Shown here: in pieces, positions 48,705-57,044 of the stretch
Layout of the letters: each line of letters starts with the position of its first letter
Position numbering within the stretch: the stretch's first letter is position 1
Assembly (NCBI RefSeq): GCF_029688845.1
Contig: NZ_JARUKW010000015.1
Span: 1-64,000, forward strand
Direction: 5' to 3'
DNA: 64,000 nt
Source: Natronococcus sp. A-GB1
GTDB taxonomy: Archaea > Halobacteriota > Halobacteria > Halobacteriales > Natrialbaceae
The notes under the pieces: generated by a model
What the model was told of the DNA's origin: nothing
The model's input: the letters and a program-made list of their open reading frames with translations, nothing else
Database searches by the model: none
Translations under genes and position numbers: made by a program

Positions 48705-49817
48705 ATGACGATCAACCGACCGGAATCGATAGACAGACGGCGCGTAATTCAGGCACTCGGTGCAGGAGGAGTAGTCGCACTCGCCGGCTGTACAGGAGAC
48801 GAGGACGCTGACGAGGACGACGAGGTGGACGATGAGGAGGTCGACGACGAAGAAGATGACGAGGAGCCGGAAGAGGAAGAAGAGCTTGCGAGCCTCGAGG
48901 AGGCGCCGACCGGCGAATCGCTCTCGGAGGAGGACATCCAGGCCCTCATCGACGCCTTCGACGACGAGCCGATGAACGAGGACCAACAGGAGATCGAGGG
49001 CGACGAGCGCAACTACACGCCGAGACACGTCTGGAAGTGGGTCAGCGACGAGAACCTGATCGGCCTTCACTTCAACGAGCCGAACCCGGAGGAGGCGACG
49101 GAGCTCGACTACGTCACGATCGGGCAGAAGGGGCTGTTCACCGAGGAGAGCCAGCCCGACGAGGAGTTCACGCACTTCCACAGCCATACGGCGGACGGCT
49201 GGGAAGCGGGCCACGGCGGCGAAACCGGCGACGAAGGGTACTGGCTCACCCACATCGCGGTTCGGGAGATCGAGTACCCGTTCCACGACGAGCCTATCGA
49301 ACCACGGGTCGACTACGGGTTCATGCCGACCCCGCCCGAGGAGGGCACCGAGGGCCACGACGTCGACTGGGAGGCCCCCGACGGCGGTGAGGGCGACCTC
49401 GACGACGAGGATCGCGACGAACTCATCGAAATCTTCGACGACGAGTGGACCAACGAGGACCAGCAGGAGGCCGACGGTCGGACGCCCGCCCACGTCTGGA
49501 AATGGGTCAGCGAGGACACGATGATATTCCTCCACTGGGACGAACCGAACGTCGAGGAGGCCGAGAATCTGATCTACTTCGGGATGGGCGGGCGCGGTCA
49601 GTTCACGGCCGACGACATCCCCGCCGGCCAGGAGGACGACTTCACGCACTTCCACAAACACGAGGCCGACAGCTGGGAAGCCGGTCACGGCGGCCAGGAC
49701 TCCGAGCAGTGGGGCTACTGGCTTGTCCACCACGCGACCCGCGACCACGAGATGCCCTGGGGCGACGTCGAAGTCGGTATCGACCGCGAGTTCATGCCCA
49801 CCCCTGTCGAGGAGTAA
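48705..49817 (+). CDS. Tat lipoprotein with duplicated His-rich domain
   Basis: 370 residues. A twin-arginine signal (RRRVIQALGAGGVVALAGC, lipobox Cys29) precedes an acidic linker. The body is two tandem repeats, residues about 76-210 and 237-367. Each holds a HVWKWVS start, a THFH.H-type cluster (HFHSH at 157-161, HFHKH at 315-319), WEAGHGG (166-172 and 324-330), a further His-bearing strand, and FMPTPxEE at the end. I do not recognise the family. The His clusters look metal-binding, and the adjacent halocyanin (7 nt on) suggests a copper or redox context. Function unknown. Confidence 0.75.
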   Translation: MTINRPESIDRRRVIQALGAGGVVALAGCTGDEDADEDDEVDDEEVDDEEDDEEPEEEEELASLEEAPTGESLSEEDIQALIDAFDDEPMNEDQQEIEGDERNYTPRHVWKWVSDENLIGLHFNEPNPEEATELDYVTIGQKGLFTEESQPDEEFTHFHSHTADGWEAGHGGETGDEGYWLTHIAVREIEYPFHDEPIEPRVDYGFMPTPPEEGTEGHDVDWEAPDGGEGDLDDEDRDELIEIFDDEWTNEDQQEADGRTPAHVWKWVSEDTMIFLHWDEPNVEEAENLIYFGMGGRGQFTADDIPAGQEDDFTHFHKHEADSWEAGHGGQDSEQWGYWLVHHATRDHEMPWGDVEVGIDREFMPTPVEE

Positions 49818-49823
49818 CGATCG

Positions 49824-50735
49824 ATGGACGATCGAGCACCGAGTCGTCGCCGGGTGTTGGTCGGCGCGGCGAGCGCTGGCGCGGTTGGGCTCGTCGCCCT
49901 CGCCGGCTGCGTCGGTGACGAGGAGGAAGCCGACGATGTCGACGACGAGGACGCCGACGACACGGATACCGATGACGACGCAGACACCGCCGATGACGAC
50001 GCGGACGTCGTCGAGATCGAGACCCGCGAGGGTGAAGAGGGTGAGCCCGACTTCGTCTTCGATCCGGTGATCGCGGACGTCGAGCCCGGCGATACCGTCC
50101 GGTGGATCAACACCGACGGCGTCTTCCACACGGTGACGTCGACGGACTCGCTCGAGGCCCGGACCGAGAGCGGCGAGTTCAACGAGGAGCTCTCCGCCGA
50201 GGGTGACACCGTCGAGTGGACTGCCGAGGAGGAGGGGCTCCAGCACTACTATTGCGAGCCCCACGTCGGCTTCATGATCGGTACGCTGGCCGTCGGTGAC
50301 GTCGACGACGCGGAGTTCGAGGACGCCGAGGAAATCCACGAGGATCCCGAAGGCGTCGACGAGGACGAAGACGACGAGGACGTCGACGATGAAGACGAGG
50401 ACCTCGAGGAGGAGTTCGTCGACATGACCGGCGAGGACGTCGTGACGGTCGAGACCCGCCAGGGCGAGGACGACGAACCCGACTTCGTCTTCGACCCCGC
50501 GTTCGTCACGGTCGACGCAGGGACGACGATCGAGTGGGTCAACACCGACGGCGTCTTCCACACGGTCACGTCGACCGACGACATCGAGGTTCGAAGCGGC
50601 GGCGGCGACGAGTTCGACGCGACCATCTCGAACGAGGGGGCGACCTTCGAGTGGGAAGCCGACGAACCGGGGACGCAGCCGTACTACTGCTCGCCCCACG
50701 CGGGGTTCATGTACGGCGCGATCGAGATCGAGTGA
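49824..50735 (+). CDS. Di-domain halocyanin (plastocyanin-like blue copper protein)
   Basis: 303 residues. A Tat signal with lipobox LAGC (Cys29) and an acidic linker lead into two cupredoxin domains, separated by another acidic linker. Each has the type-1 copper ligands: His in GVFHTVTSTD, Cys in HYYCEPH (or PYYCSPH), His two residues later, and Met in GFM. Halocyanins are membrane-anchored electron carriers. The gene follows the His-rich lipoprotein by 7 nt, so the two are likely co-transcribed. Two domains in one chain is less usual than the single-domain form. Confidence 0.92.
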   Translation: MDDRAPSRRRVLVGAASAGAVGLVALAGCVGDEEEADDVDDEDADDTDTDDDADTADDDADVVEIETREGEEGEPDFVFDPVIADVEPGDTVRWINTDGVFHTVTSTDSLEARTESGEFNEELSAEGDTVEWTAEEEGLQHYYCEPHVGFMIGTLAVGDVDDAEFEDAEEIHEDPEGVDEDEDDEDVDDEDEDLEEEFVDMTGEDVVTVETRQGEDDEPDFVFDPAFVTVDAGTTIEWVNTDGVFHTVTSTDDIEVRSGGGDEFDATISNEGATFEWEADEPGTQPYYCSPHAGFMYGAIEIE

Positions 50736-50776
50736 GGAAGGGAACACACTTCCGCGCTCGGCTACTCTCCGCTCAC

Positions 50777-51289
50777 GTGAGCGCCGACGCTTCCCCCCGC
50801 GTCGAGGTCTACCCGGGCCGCGAGGTCGTCGTCGAGTTCGACCCCGAGCTGACCTTCGAGTGCGTCGAGGACTGCACCTGGTGCTGCCAGCACGGCGTCT
50901 TGCTGTACGGCGACGACCTCCTCGAGCTCGCAAAGCGGGCGAACCTCGCCGAGACGACGACGGAGTTTCGCGGCGAGAAGTTCGTCACCCGCGAGGAGAA
51001 GGGGCGCGACGATCATGCCGCCGACGACGGCTGTGCCTGTGCGTTCCTCCGGGAGGACGGCCTGTGTTCGCTGCACCTCGAGGAGGACTGGAAACCGACC
51101 CGGTGTTCGGTCTTTCCCCTCGGCGTCTGGCGCGAGGACGGCGACCTCCACGTCGACGTTCGTGACTCCGCACACGACCACTGTGAGGGGTTGAACGTCA
51201 GCGATCGGGTCGTGATCGACAACCTCGACGCCTTCCTGCCGGAGCTGCTGTGGGACCTCGAGAACCCCGATTCCAAGCGAGAGCTGTGA
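50777..51289 (+). CDS. YkgJ-family cysteine cluster protein
   Basis: 170 residues from GTG 50777 (VSADASPRVEVYPGREV). Cys pattern CVEDCTWCCQHGVLLYGDDLLEL, then GCACAFLREDGLCSLHLEEDWKPTRCSVFPLGVW is the YkgJ/UPF0153 arrangement of an Fe-S or zinc cluster. The family is of unknown role. It follows the halocyanin on the same strand after 41 nt. The GTG start keeps the conserved N-terminal strand. Confidence 0.82.
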   Translation: MSADASPRVEVYPGREVVVEFDPELTFECVEDCTWCCQHGVLLYGDDLLELAKRANLAETTTEFRGEKFVTREEKGRDDHAADDGCACAFLREDGLCSLHLEEDWKPTRCSVFPLGVWREDGDLHVDVRDSAHDHCEGLNVSDRVVIDNLDAFLPELLWDLENPDSKREL

Positions 51290-51352
51290 GACTCGGACCC
51301 ACGACACTGCGTCTCGCCAATCATTTAAACGTATGGCCGTCGTAGATAGCCT

Positions 51353-51637
51353 GTGTCAGAAAACTCCGGGCGACGGAACCTCCGTATGCCCAACGACGAT
51401 GAAGTATTCGCGGTTGTGACCGAACACCTCGGGGGCAACCACGTCCAGCTCCAGTGTGCCGACGGCGAGGAACGGCTCGGCCGCATTCCGGGACGAATGA
51501 AGTACCGAACCTGGATCGAGCAAGACGATATCGTCGTCGCCGAACCCTGGGACTGGCAGGACGAAAAGGCGACCATCGAGTGGCGCTACACCAGCCAGGA
51601 CGCCGATCAGCTTCGCCGCGAAGGTCACATCGACTGA
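51353..51637 (+). CDS. eif1A: Translation initiation factor aIF1A
   Basis: 94 residues from a GTG start ([22 protein letters not shown]). The OB-fold core [29 protein letters not shown] contains the conserved R-x-G-R-I-P-G-R-M segment (quoted as [15 protein letters not shown]), and [19 protein letters not shown] follows. aIF1A helps scan and position the initiator tRNA on the small subunit. It is monocistronic, between the YkgJ protein and a small hypothetical. Confidence 0.93.
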   Translation: MSENSGRRNLRMPNDDEVFAVVTEHLGGNHVQLQCADGEERLGRIPGRMKYRTWIEQDDIVVAEPWDWQDEKATIEWRYTSQDADQLRREGHID

Positions 51638-51775
51638 AATTTTAATCGCGGAGTTCCCTCCCGCCTCCCAGTGGCGTCGCCGCACCCCTCGCCGCCGGGG
51701 TTTCGAGCGGTAGCTCCGTCTCGACTTGCCCGTGCAACGCCAACGGTTGTGCGTTTTGATCATAACTGTTAGTGT

Positions 51776-52075
51776 ATGTATATTAGGGACGGGAGCGCGA
51801 GAGCGAAGTTCGACGAACACAACGAGGACGACGTCGAGTACGTCGGCTCGACGACGGAGGGGACGCCGATGTTTTTCGACACGGCGAGTCGGTCCGTCTT
51901 CGAGGGCGAGTACGACGACGAGGAAACGATCGTCGATCGCCCTGAAACCGAGCGCGAACTCGAGGACCGGGCGTCCGTCGGCGAGGCGATCGAGACGCTG
52001 GGCGACGAGCTCGGCTGGGAGTCGCTGTCGGAGTTCGGCCGGGAACACACCCGTGACGACGAGAACGCCGAGTAG
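51776..52075 (+). CDS. Small haloarchaeal hypothetical protein
   Basis: 99 residues starting MYIRDGSARAKFDEHNEDDVEYVGS. The sequence is very acidic, with a two-strand motif GTPMFFDTASRSVFEGEYDDE and a C-terminal helix. An AT-rich GATCATAACTG precedes it by about 25 nt, consistent with a leaderless start. Family not recognised. It is convergent with the SDR gene, its stop abutting that gene's end. Confidence 0.65.
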   Translation: MYIRDGSARAKFDEHNEDDVEYVGSTTEGTPMFFDTASRSVFEGEYDDEETIVDRPETERELEDRASVGEAIETLGDELGWESLSEFGREHTRDDENAE

Positions 52076-52774
52076 CTACCGCGTCGCCTGCTTCCACTCC
52101 CGAAGACCGAGGACGGCCCCGTCGAGGTCGTCGGCTGGCGCGTCGGTCGCGCCCCAGACGAACATTTCCGCGACGTCGTCGGGATCCCGTCCGCTTCCAC
52201 CCGAGAGCCGGGTCGCGACCTGCCCCGGGTCGAGACAGCCCACGACGTAGTCGGTGTCGGCCGCGAACCCGCGTGCGACGGCCTCCGTCGTCGCCTTCGA
52301 GATCGCGTACGAGCCGTACCCCGGTTTGCCTTCCCGCGCGACCGCCCCGGTCGGCACGAGCACCCGCGCTTCCTCGTTGAGATGCGGGAGTGCCTCGCGG
52401 ATCGTCGCGAACACGCCTCGACCGTTGCTCCGCCAGTGGTCGTCGAACGCCGCGTACGACTCCCGATCGGTCGGCGTTGCGCCAGCCTCGCCGTGGTAGA
52501 CGCCGGCCGCGGCGACGACCACGTCGATCCCGCCCTCCGGCCCCGTCCGCGAGGCCGTCTCGACCAGCCGTTCGACGTCGAACTCGTCGCGGACGTCCGT
52601 CCGGACGCCCGTGGCCGTCGCCCCGCGCTCCTCGAGGGCCTCGACGGTCTCCTCGACCGCATCACCGTCCCGAGCGCCGACGACCACGGTCGCACCCCTG
52701 TCCGCGAACGCGCCGGCGACGGCCCGTCCGATCCCGCGCGTGCCACCGGTTACGAGAACTATCAGCTCGTCCAT
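52076..52774 (-). CDS. Short-chain dehydrogenase/reductase (SDR)
   Basis: 232 residues. The Rossmann start VLVTGGTRGIGRAVAGAF is the NAD(P)-binding T-G-x-x-x-G-x-G, VVAAAGVYHG is the N-A-G-like strand, and GSYAISKATTEAVARG is the catalytic Y-x-x-x-K with a preceding Ser in VPTGAVAREG. Classical SDR length. Substrate unknown. It is on the minus strand, divergent from crtD (110 nt between). Confidence 0.88.
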   Translation of the reverse strand: MDELIVLVTGGTRGIGRAVAGAFADRGATVVVGARDGDAVEETVEALEERGATATGVRTDVRDEFDVERLVETASRTGPEGGIDVVVAAAGVYHGEAGATPTDRESYAAFDDHWRSNGRGVFATIREALPHLNEEARVLVPTGAVAREGKPGYGSYAISKATTEAVARGFAADTDYVVGCLDPGQVATRLSGGSGRDPDDVAEMFVWGATDAPADDLDGAVLGLREWKQATR

Positions 52775-52884
52775 GGCTGGCGTATGGAGCGCAGCTACAG
52801 GAACCCATCGACGACCGCCTTCGAGTCCGGAAATCCGAGCAGGGATGACGTACGTTTATACTCGGGCCGACGTTCAGGGAATGT

Positions 52885-54366
52885 ATGCAATCGCTTGACG
52901 GAGAGTCGATCGTCGTGATCGGCGCTGGGGTCGGCGGGCTCTCGACGGCCTGCTATCTGGCCGATGCGGGCGCCGACGTGCAGGTCATCGAGAAGAACGA
53001 ACAGCTCGGTGGACGCGCGAGCCGGCTCGAGCGCGACGGGTTCCGGTTCGACATGGGCCCCTCGTGGTACCTGATGCCCGACGTCTTCGAGCGCTTTTTC
53101 GACCACTTCGACCGAACGCCGACCGACTACTACGGGCTGACCCACCTCGATCCACACTACCGGATCTTCTTCAAAGACGGGGACGAGGTCGACGTCACGC
53201 CCGAGCTCGAGCGAACCAAGCGGGTTTTCGAAAGCTACGAGGACGGCGCCGGCGAGGCCCTCGAGCGCTACCTCGAGAAGTCCCGCGAGAACTACGAGGT
53301 CGGGATGGAACATTTCGTCTACGAGGACCGCTCGAAGCTCCGGGACTACCTCGATCTCGACGTCGCCAGACAGGCTCGAGGACTGTCGCTTCTGGGGTCG
53401 ATGCAGGGTCACGTCGAGGACTACTTCGACCATCCCAAGCTGCAACAGATCATGCAGTACACGCTGGTCTTCCTCGGGGGGTCGCCGAAGAACACCCCTG
53501 CCCTGTACAACCTGATGAGCCACGTCGACTTCAACCTCGGCGTCTGGTACCCCGAGGACGGGGTTGGCGGCGTCATCGACGGGATCGTCGAGCTGGGCCG
53601 GGAGCTGGGCGTCGAGTACGAGACGAACCGCCCCGCGACCGGGATCAAGGGCCGGGAGGGCGCCTTCCTCGTCGAGACCCCGGAGGGCCCGCTGCGACCG
53701 GATCTGGTCGTCAGCAACGCCGACTACCCCCACACCGATCAGGAGCTGCTTCCGGAGGAACGGCAGGGGTACGACGCCGACTACTGGGAGTCGCGCACGT
53801 ACGCCCCCTCCGCGTTCCTGCTGTACCTGGGTATCGAGGGCGACGTCGACGAGCTGGCCCACCACACCCTCGTTCTCCCGACCGACTGGGAGGAACATTT
53901 CGATCAGATCTTCGAGGAGCCCGCCTGGCCCGACGATCCAGCCTACTACTGCTGTGTTCCCTCCGAGACCGACGACGACGTCGCCCCCGACGGCCACAGC
54001 AATCTGTTTGTGCTCGTCCCGATCGCGCCCGGACTCGAGGACACTCCCGAACAGCGAGAACAGTACCGCGACCTGGTTCTCGACGATCTCGCCGAACACA
54101 CTGGGACCGACCTCCGGGACCGGATCGTCCTCGAGGAACGGTTCTGTATCGAGGACTTCGCGAACCGGTACAACAGCTACAATGGGACGGCACTGGGACT
54201 CGCGCACACGCTCCGGCAGACGGCCCTCTTTCGCCCGCCCCACCGCGCCAAGCGGGTCGACGGGCTCTACATGGTCGGCGGTGACACGACGCCGGGGATC
54301 GGCGTCCCGATGTGTCTTATCAGCGGCGAACTGACCGCCGAGGCGGTCCTCGAGGACCACGGGTGA
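52885..54366 (+). CDS. crtD: Carotenoid 3,4-desaturase (phytoene desaturase family) CrtD
   Basis: 493 residues. FAD dinucleotide fold VVIGAGVGGLSTACYLADAG at the N-terminus, EKNEQLGGRASRLERDGFRFDMGPSWYLMP (in pieces: EKNEQLGGRAS, FDMGPSWYLMP), LVVSNADYPHTD and the C-terminal GLYMVGGDTTPGIGVPM. It belongs to the CrtI-type desaturases. The next two genes, lyeJ and cruF, complete the C50 carotenoid set, so it is best called CrtD, which acts in the conversion of C50 intermediates to bacterioruberin. It is first in that operon. Confidence 0.92.
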   Translation: MQSLDGESIVVIGAGVGGLSTACYLADAGADVQVIEKNEQLGGRASRLERDGFRFDMGPSWYLMPDVFERFFDHFDRTPTDYYGLTHLDPHYRIFFKDGDEVDVTPELERTKRVFESYEDGAGEALERYLEKSRENYEVGMEHFVYEDRSKLRDYLDLDVARQARGLSLLGSMQGHVEDYFDHPKLQQIMQYTLVFLGGSPKNTPALYNLMSHVDFNLGVWYPEDGVGGVIDGIVELGRELGVEYETNRPATGIKGREGAFLVETPEGPLRPDLVVSNADYPHTDQELLPEERQGYDADYWESRTYAPSAFLLYLGIEGDVDELAHHTLVLPTDWEEHFDQIFEEPAWPDDPAYYCCVPSETDDDVAPDGHSNLFVLVPIAPGLEDTPEQREQYRDLVLDDLAEHTGTDLRDRIVLEERFCIEDFANRYNSYNGTALGLAHTLRQTALFRPPHRAKRVDGLYMVGGDTTPGIGVPMCLISGELTAEAVLEDHG

Positions 54367-54403
54367 GCCGAATGCGAGACGTCGCAGGGGGGACGCCGCA
54401 GTG

Positions 54404-55288
54404 ATGACCGACGATTCGAACCCCGCCGGCGGGACCGGCACGAACGGGGGTGCCGTCGACGAGCTGTCGTACCTGTTCGTCCTCTCGCGGCCCCGGTTCT
54501 GGCTCTACCTGGCCGGGCCCGTACTGGTCGGGGTCGCCTACGGCGCCTCGTCGGTCGGGGAGCTGCTCGACCCCGCTGCGATCGCCCTCTTCCTGTACTT
54601 CCTGGTGCCGGCGAACGTCTTCCTCTACGGCGTCAACGACATCTTCGACCGCGAGATCGACGCGGCGAACCCGAAGAAGGAGGACCGCGAGGCGCGCTAT
54701 CGCGGTCAGCGGACGGTCCCGCCCGCGGTCGCGCTGACGGGCGGACTCGGACTCGCGCTGTTCCCGCTCGTCCCGCGGGCGGCCTGGCCCTGGATCGCGG
54801 GGTTTCTCGTCCTCGGCGCGGCTTACAGCGCCCCGCCGCTGCGGTTCAAGACGACCCCGCTACTGGATTCGGTTTCGAACGGGCTCTACATCATGCCCGG
54901 AGCCGCGGCGTACGCCGCCGTCGCGGGCTCGCAGCCGCCGGTCCTCGCGGTCATCGGCGGCTGGCTGTGGGCGATGGGGATGCACACGTTCTCGGCAATC
55001 CCCGATATCGAACCCGACCGGGAGACGGGAATTCGGACGACAGCGACAGCCCTCGGCGAGACTCGAACCTACGCCTACTGCGGCGTCTGCTGGCTCGCGA
55101 GCGCGCTCGCGTTCGCCGCGCTCGATCCCCGCCTCGGCGCGGCGATGGCCGTCTACCCGCTGCTGGTCGTCGCGATCGCGACCTCGAGCGTGGCCGTCGA
55201 TCGGGCCTACTGGTGGTTCCCGGCGATCAACACGGTCGTCGGTGCAGCGCTGGCGATGGGCGGACTCTGGGTGATTCTGCATGGATGA
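54404..55288 (+). CDS. lyeJ: UbiA-family lycopene elongase LyeJ
   Basis: 294 residues, about nine membrane helices. The first Asp-rich motif is GVNDIFDREIDAANPKKEDREARY, the N-D-x-x-D-x-x-x-D prenyl-diphosphate site, and the second is AIPDIEPDRETGIRTTATALGE, D-x-x-x-D. LyeJ adds C5 units to lycopene on the way to bacterioruberin. It starts 37 nt after crtD and its last codons overlap cruF by 8 nt. ATG 54404 is used; the GTG at 54401 is possible. Confidence 0.9.
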   Translation: MTDDSNPAGGTGTNGGAVDELSYLFVLSRPRFWLYLAGPVLVGVAYGASSVGELLDPAAIALFLYFLVPANVFLYGVNDIFDREIDAANPKKEDREARYRGQRTVPPAVALTGGLGLALFPLVPRAAWPWIAGFLVLGAAYSAPPLRFKTTPLLDSVSNGLYIMPGAAAYAAVAGSQPPVLAVIGGWLWAMGMHTFSAIPDIEPDRETGIRTTATALGETRTYAYCGVCWLASALAFAALDPRLGAAMAVYPLLVVAIATSSVAVDRAYWWFPAINTVVGAALAMGGLWVILHG

Positions 55289-56144
55289 GCTGACGACGGG
55301 ACGACCGACCGAGTGGAACCGAGCCGACTTCCAGCAGCGACTCGAGGACGTCATCCGCGAGAACCGGTTTACGATCGCGGTGGTGTTTCCGGCGATCGGC
55401 GCGCTCACGCTGGTCGCCAGCGCCGAGGGGCTCCTACCGGAGCCGCTGGCGTACAACCCCCTGTTGATCCTCTTCGGGACGGCCGTGATGCGCTCGCCGC
55501 TGGTCGTCGGCCTCCTTCCCCGGATCGGCTGGTGGGCGGCTGGTTGTCTCGGCGTCCTGACGGTCTACACCTACGCGATCGAGATCGTCGGCGTCCGGAC
55601 CGACTGGCCCTACGGCGCCTTCGAGTACACGATTCAGCTCGGGCCGATGTTGCTCGGCGAGGTGCCTCTGGCGCTGCCGCTGTTTTTCATCCCGCTGGTG
55701 CTCAACGCCTACCTGCTGACGCTGCTGGTACTCGGCGGGCGAGCCGACAGTGCCCTCGTCCGGATCCCCGCGGCGATCGCCGCCGTCGTCGCGATCGACC
55801 TCGTGCTCGACCCCGCGGCAGTCGCGATCGGCTTCTGGGCGTTCGAGTCGGGCGGCTACTACGGCGTCCCCCTCTCGAACTACGTCGGCTGGGTGATCTC
55901 GGGCACCGTCGCCGTCGTCCTCGTCGATCTCGCCTTCGACCGGGCGGCGCTGCTCGAGCGCGTTCGCTCCTGTGTGTTCATCCTCGACGACCTGGTCAGC
56001 TTCGTCCTGCTGTGGGGCTCGATCAACCTGCTCTACGGCAACTGGATCGCCGCCGGGGTCGCCGGACTGTTCTGTCTGGGGCTGTTCCGGACCGACCGGT
56101 ACGACCTCGAGATGGTCAGGACGGCACTCCCGGGCGGGAGCTGA
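55281..56144 (+). CDS. cruF: Bisanhydrobacterioruberin hydratase CruF
   Basis: A 287-residue polytopic protein of the DUF422/CruF family. The segment TVYTYAIEIVGVRTDWPYGAFEYTIQLGPML (in pieces: YAIEIVGVRTDWPYGAFEY) and the later DPAAVAIGFWAFESGGYYGVPLSNYVGW hold the conserved Glu, Asp and Gly-Tyr residues. CruF hydrates the end groups to give bacterioruberin. It completes crtD-lyeJ-cruF, with an 8-nt overlap to lyeJ. Confidence 0.9.
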   Translation: MDELTTGRPTEWNRADFQQRLEDVIRENRFTIAVVFPAIGALTLVASAEGLLPEPLAYNPLLILFGTAVMRSPLVVGLLPRIGWWAAGCLGVLTVYTYAIEIVGVRTDWPYGAFEYTIQLGPMLLGEVPLALPLFFIPLVLNAYLLTLLVLGGRADSALVRIPAAIAAVVAIDLVLDPAAVAIGFWAFESGGYYGVPLSNYVGWVISGTVAVVLVDLAFDRAALLERVRSCVFILDDLVSFVLLWGSINLLYGNWIAAGVAGLFCLGLFRTDRYDLEMVRTALPGGS

Positions 56145-56183
56145 TCGGATCGACGCGAGAACGGCGTTCGGTGTCGGACCGGC

Positions 56184-56330
56184 TCAGACGAAGATGGCGC
56201 TGATCGCCGGTCCGAACAGAAGCAGTACGACGATCGCGAGGACCGTCAGGGCTAGCCAGACGGCCAGTCCGGTCGCGGCGAAGCGGGCGTTCTCCTGGTC
56301 GAGTTCGAGTGGGTCGTGTTGCGTGCTCAT
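56184..56330 (-). CDS. Small single-span membrane protein (48 residues)
   Basis: Minus strand, ATG at 56330 to TGA at 56184. The N-terminus MSTQHDPLELDQENARFAAT is polar and acidic; GLAVWLALTVLAIVVLLLF forms one or two helices, ending GPAISAIFV. Codon usage and lack of internal stops fit a real gene. It overlaps no other gene and lies convergently after cruF. No family recognised. Confidence 0.6.
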   Translation of the reverse strand: MSTQHDPLELDQENARFAATGLAVWLALTVLAIVVLLLFGPAISAIFV

Positions 56331-56836
56331 AACTCATCGTTCGAGCTTGTGGACAACGAAATCGTATCCCCGATATCGGGGGCGTTTAAGATATCGGCAA
56401 CTGGTGAGGCGGGTTCGCTCTTCGGAGGAGGGGATAAACTCGCGCTACGTACGGGTGAACGACGCCTCAGCTCGGTCTGACCACTCCTTCTGCGGTGGCG
56501 CGCGCTGTCGGTGAGGCGCGACCGAAGGGAGCGCCTCGAAAGAGCGAACGGGGAACGGAGTGACCCGTGAGCAGACCGGCCGAACGTCAGTGAGGGCGGT
56601 CGACGATGCTGCGCGAGGTCTTTGCGAGCTATGCGAGCGAACGGCTTGGAAGACACAACGCGTCTTCCAGTGGATGAGCGAGCGACAGCGGAGCGAGCGT
56701 CGCGCGGAGCCGAAGGTTCCGCGGACCATGCGAACGGGCTGATAGCCCGTGAGCAGAAATCGGATGGGGAGGACGTGGCGATCCCCTGTGTTCGTGCGAG
56801 CAGCGTCTGCTTCTATCGGTATTACCGCGAAAGCCC

Positions 56837-56919
56837 CTGCCGTTCTCGGGCGTTCTGACTCGCTGCGCGCGCTCCTTGCAGTCGCGTGCTTGTGTCGTCG
56901 GAACGCCCGAGAACGGCAG
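56837..56919. repeat. 19-bp perfect inverted repeat, 45-nt loop
   Basis: CTGCCGTTCTCGGGCGTTC and its exact complement GAACGCCCGAGAACGGCAG. The right arm runs into the dispersed repeat at 56911-56979, so the two may belong to one element. Large perfect stems of this size are unusual in spacer DNA here. Confidence 0.7.
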
Positions 56920-56979
56920 CCCCTTTCAGTCCCACCCCGTGTGGTTGGTCGGCACTGCAGACGTATCGCCGGCTGTTCC
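56911..56979 (-). repeat. Dispersed intergenic repeat, copy B (reverse orientation)
   Basis: The reverse complement of copy A at 11435-11508, matching through CCCCTTTCAGTCCCACCCCG, the TGGTTGG block and ACGTATCGCCGGCTGTTCC. Both copies lie between genes; copy B shares its first bases with the right arm of the long hairpin. Confidence 0.7.
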
Positions 56980-57044
56980 ATTCGCAGATGAAGTTACCAT
57001 CCCGCTGAGTTTCGGGAGTGGCTCAGAATACTGGATCCGGACTG

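Larger units (their letters stand above)
56331..57044. repeat. Repeat-rich gene-free region with long hairpin and dispersed repeat copy B
   Basis: 714 bases without a credible gene between the small membrane protein and crtB. 56837-56855 and 56901-56919 are perfect 19-bp inverted arms around a 45-nt loop. 56911-56979 is the reverse-oriented copy of the repeat at 11435. The rest is full of short GAGCGA- and CGGAGTGA-type palindromic stretches. The function is unknown; a structured RNA or short mobile remnant would fit. Confidence 0.65.
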
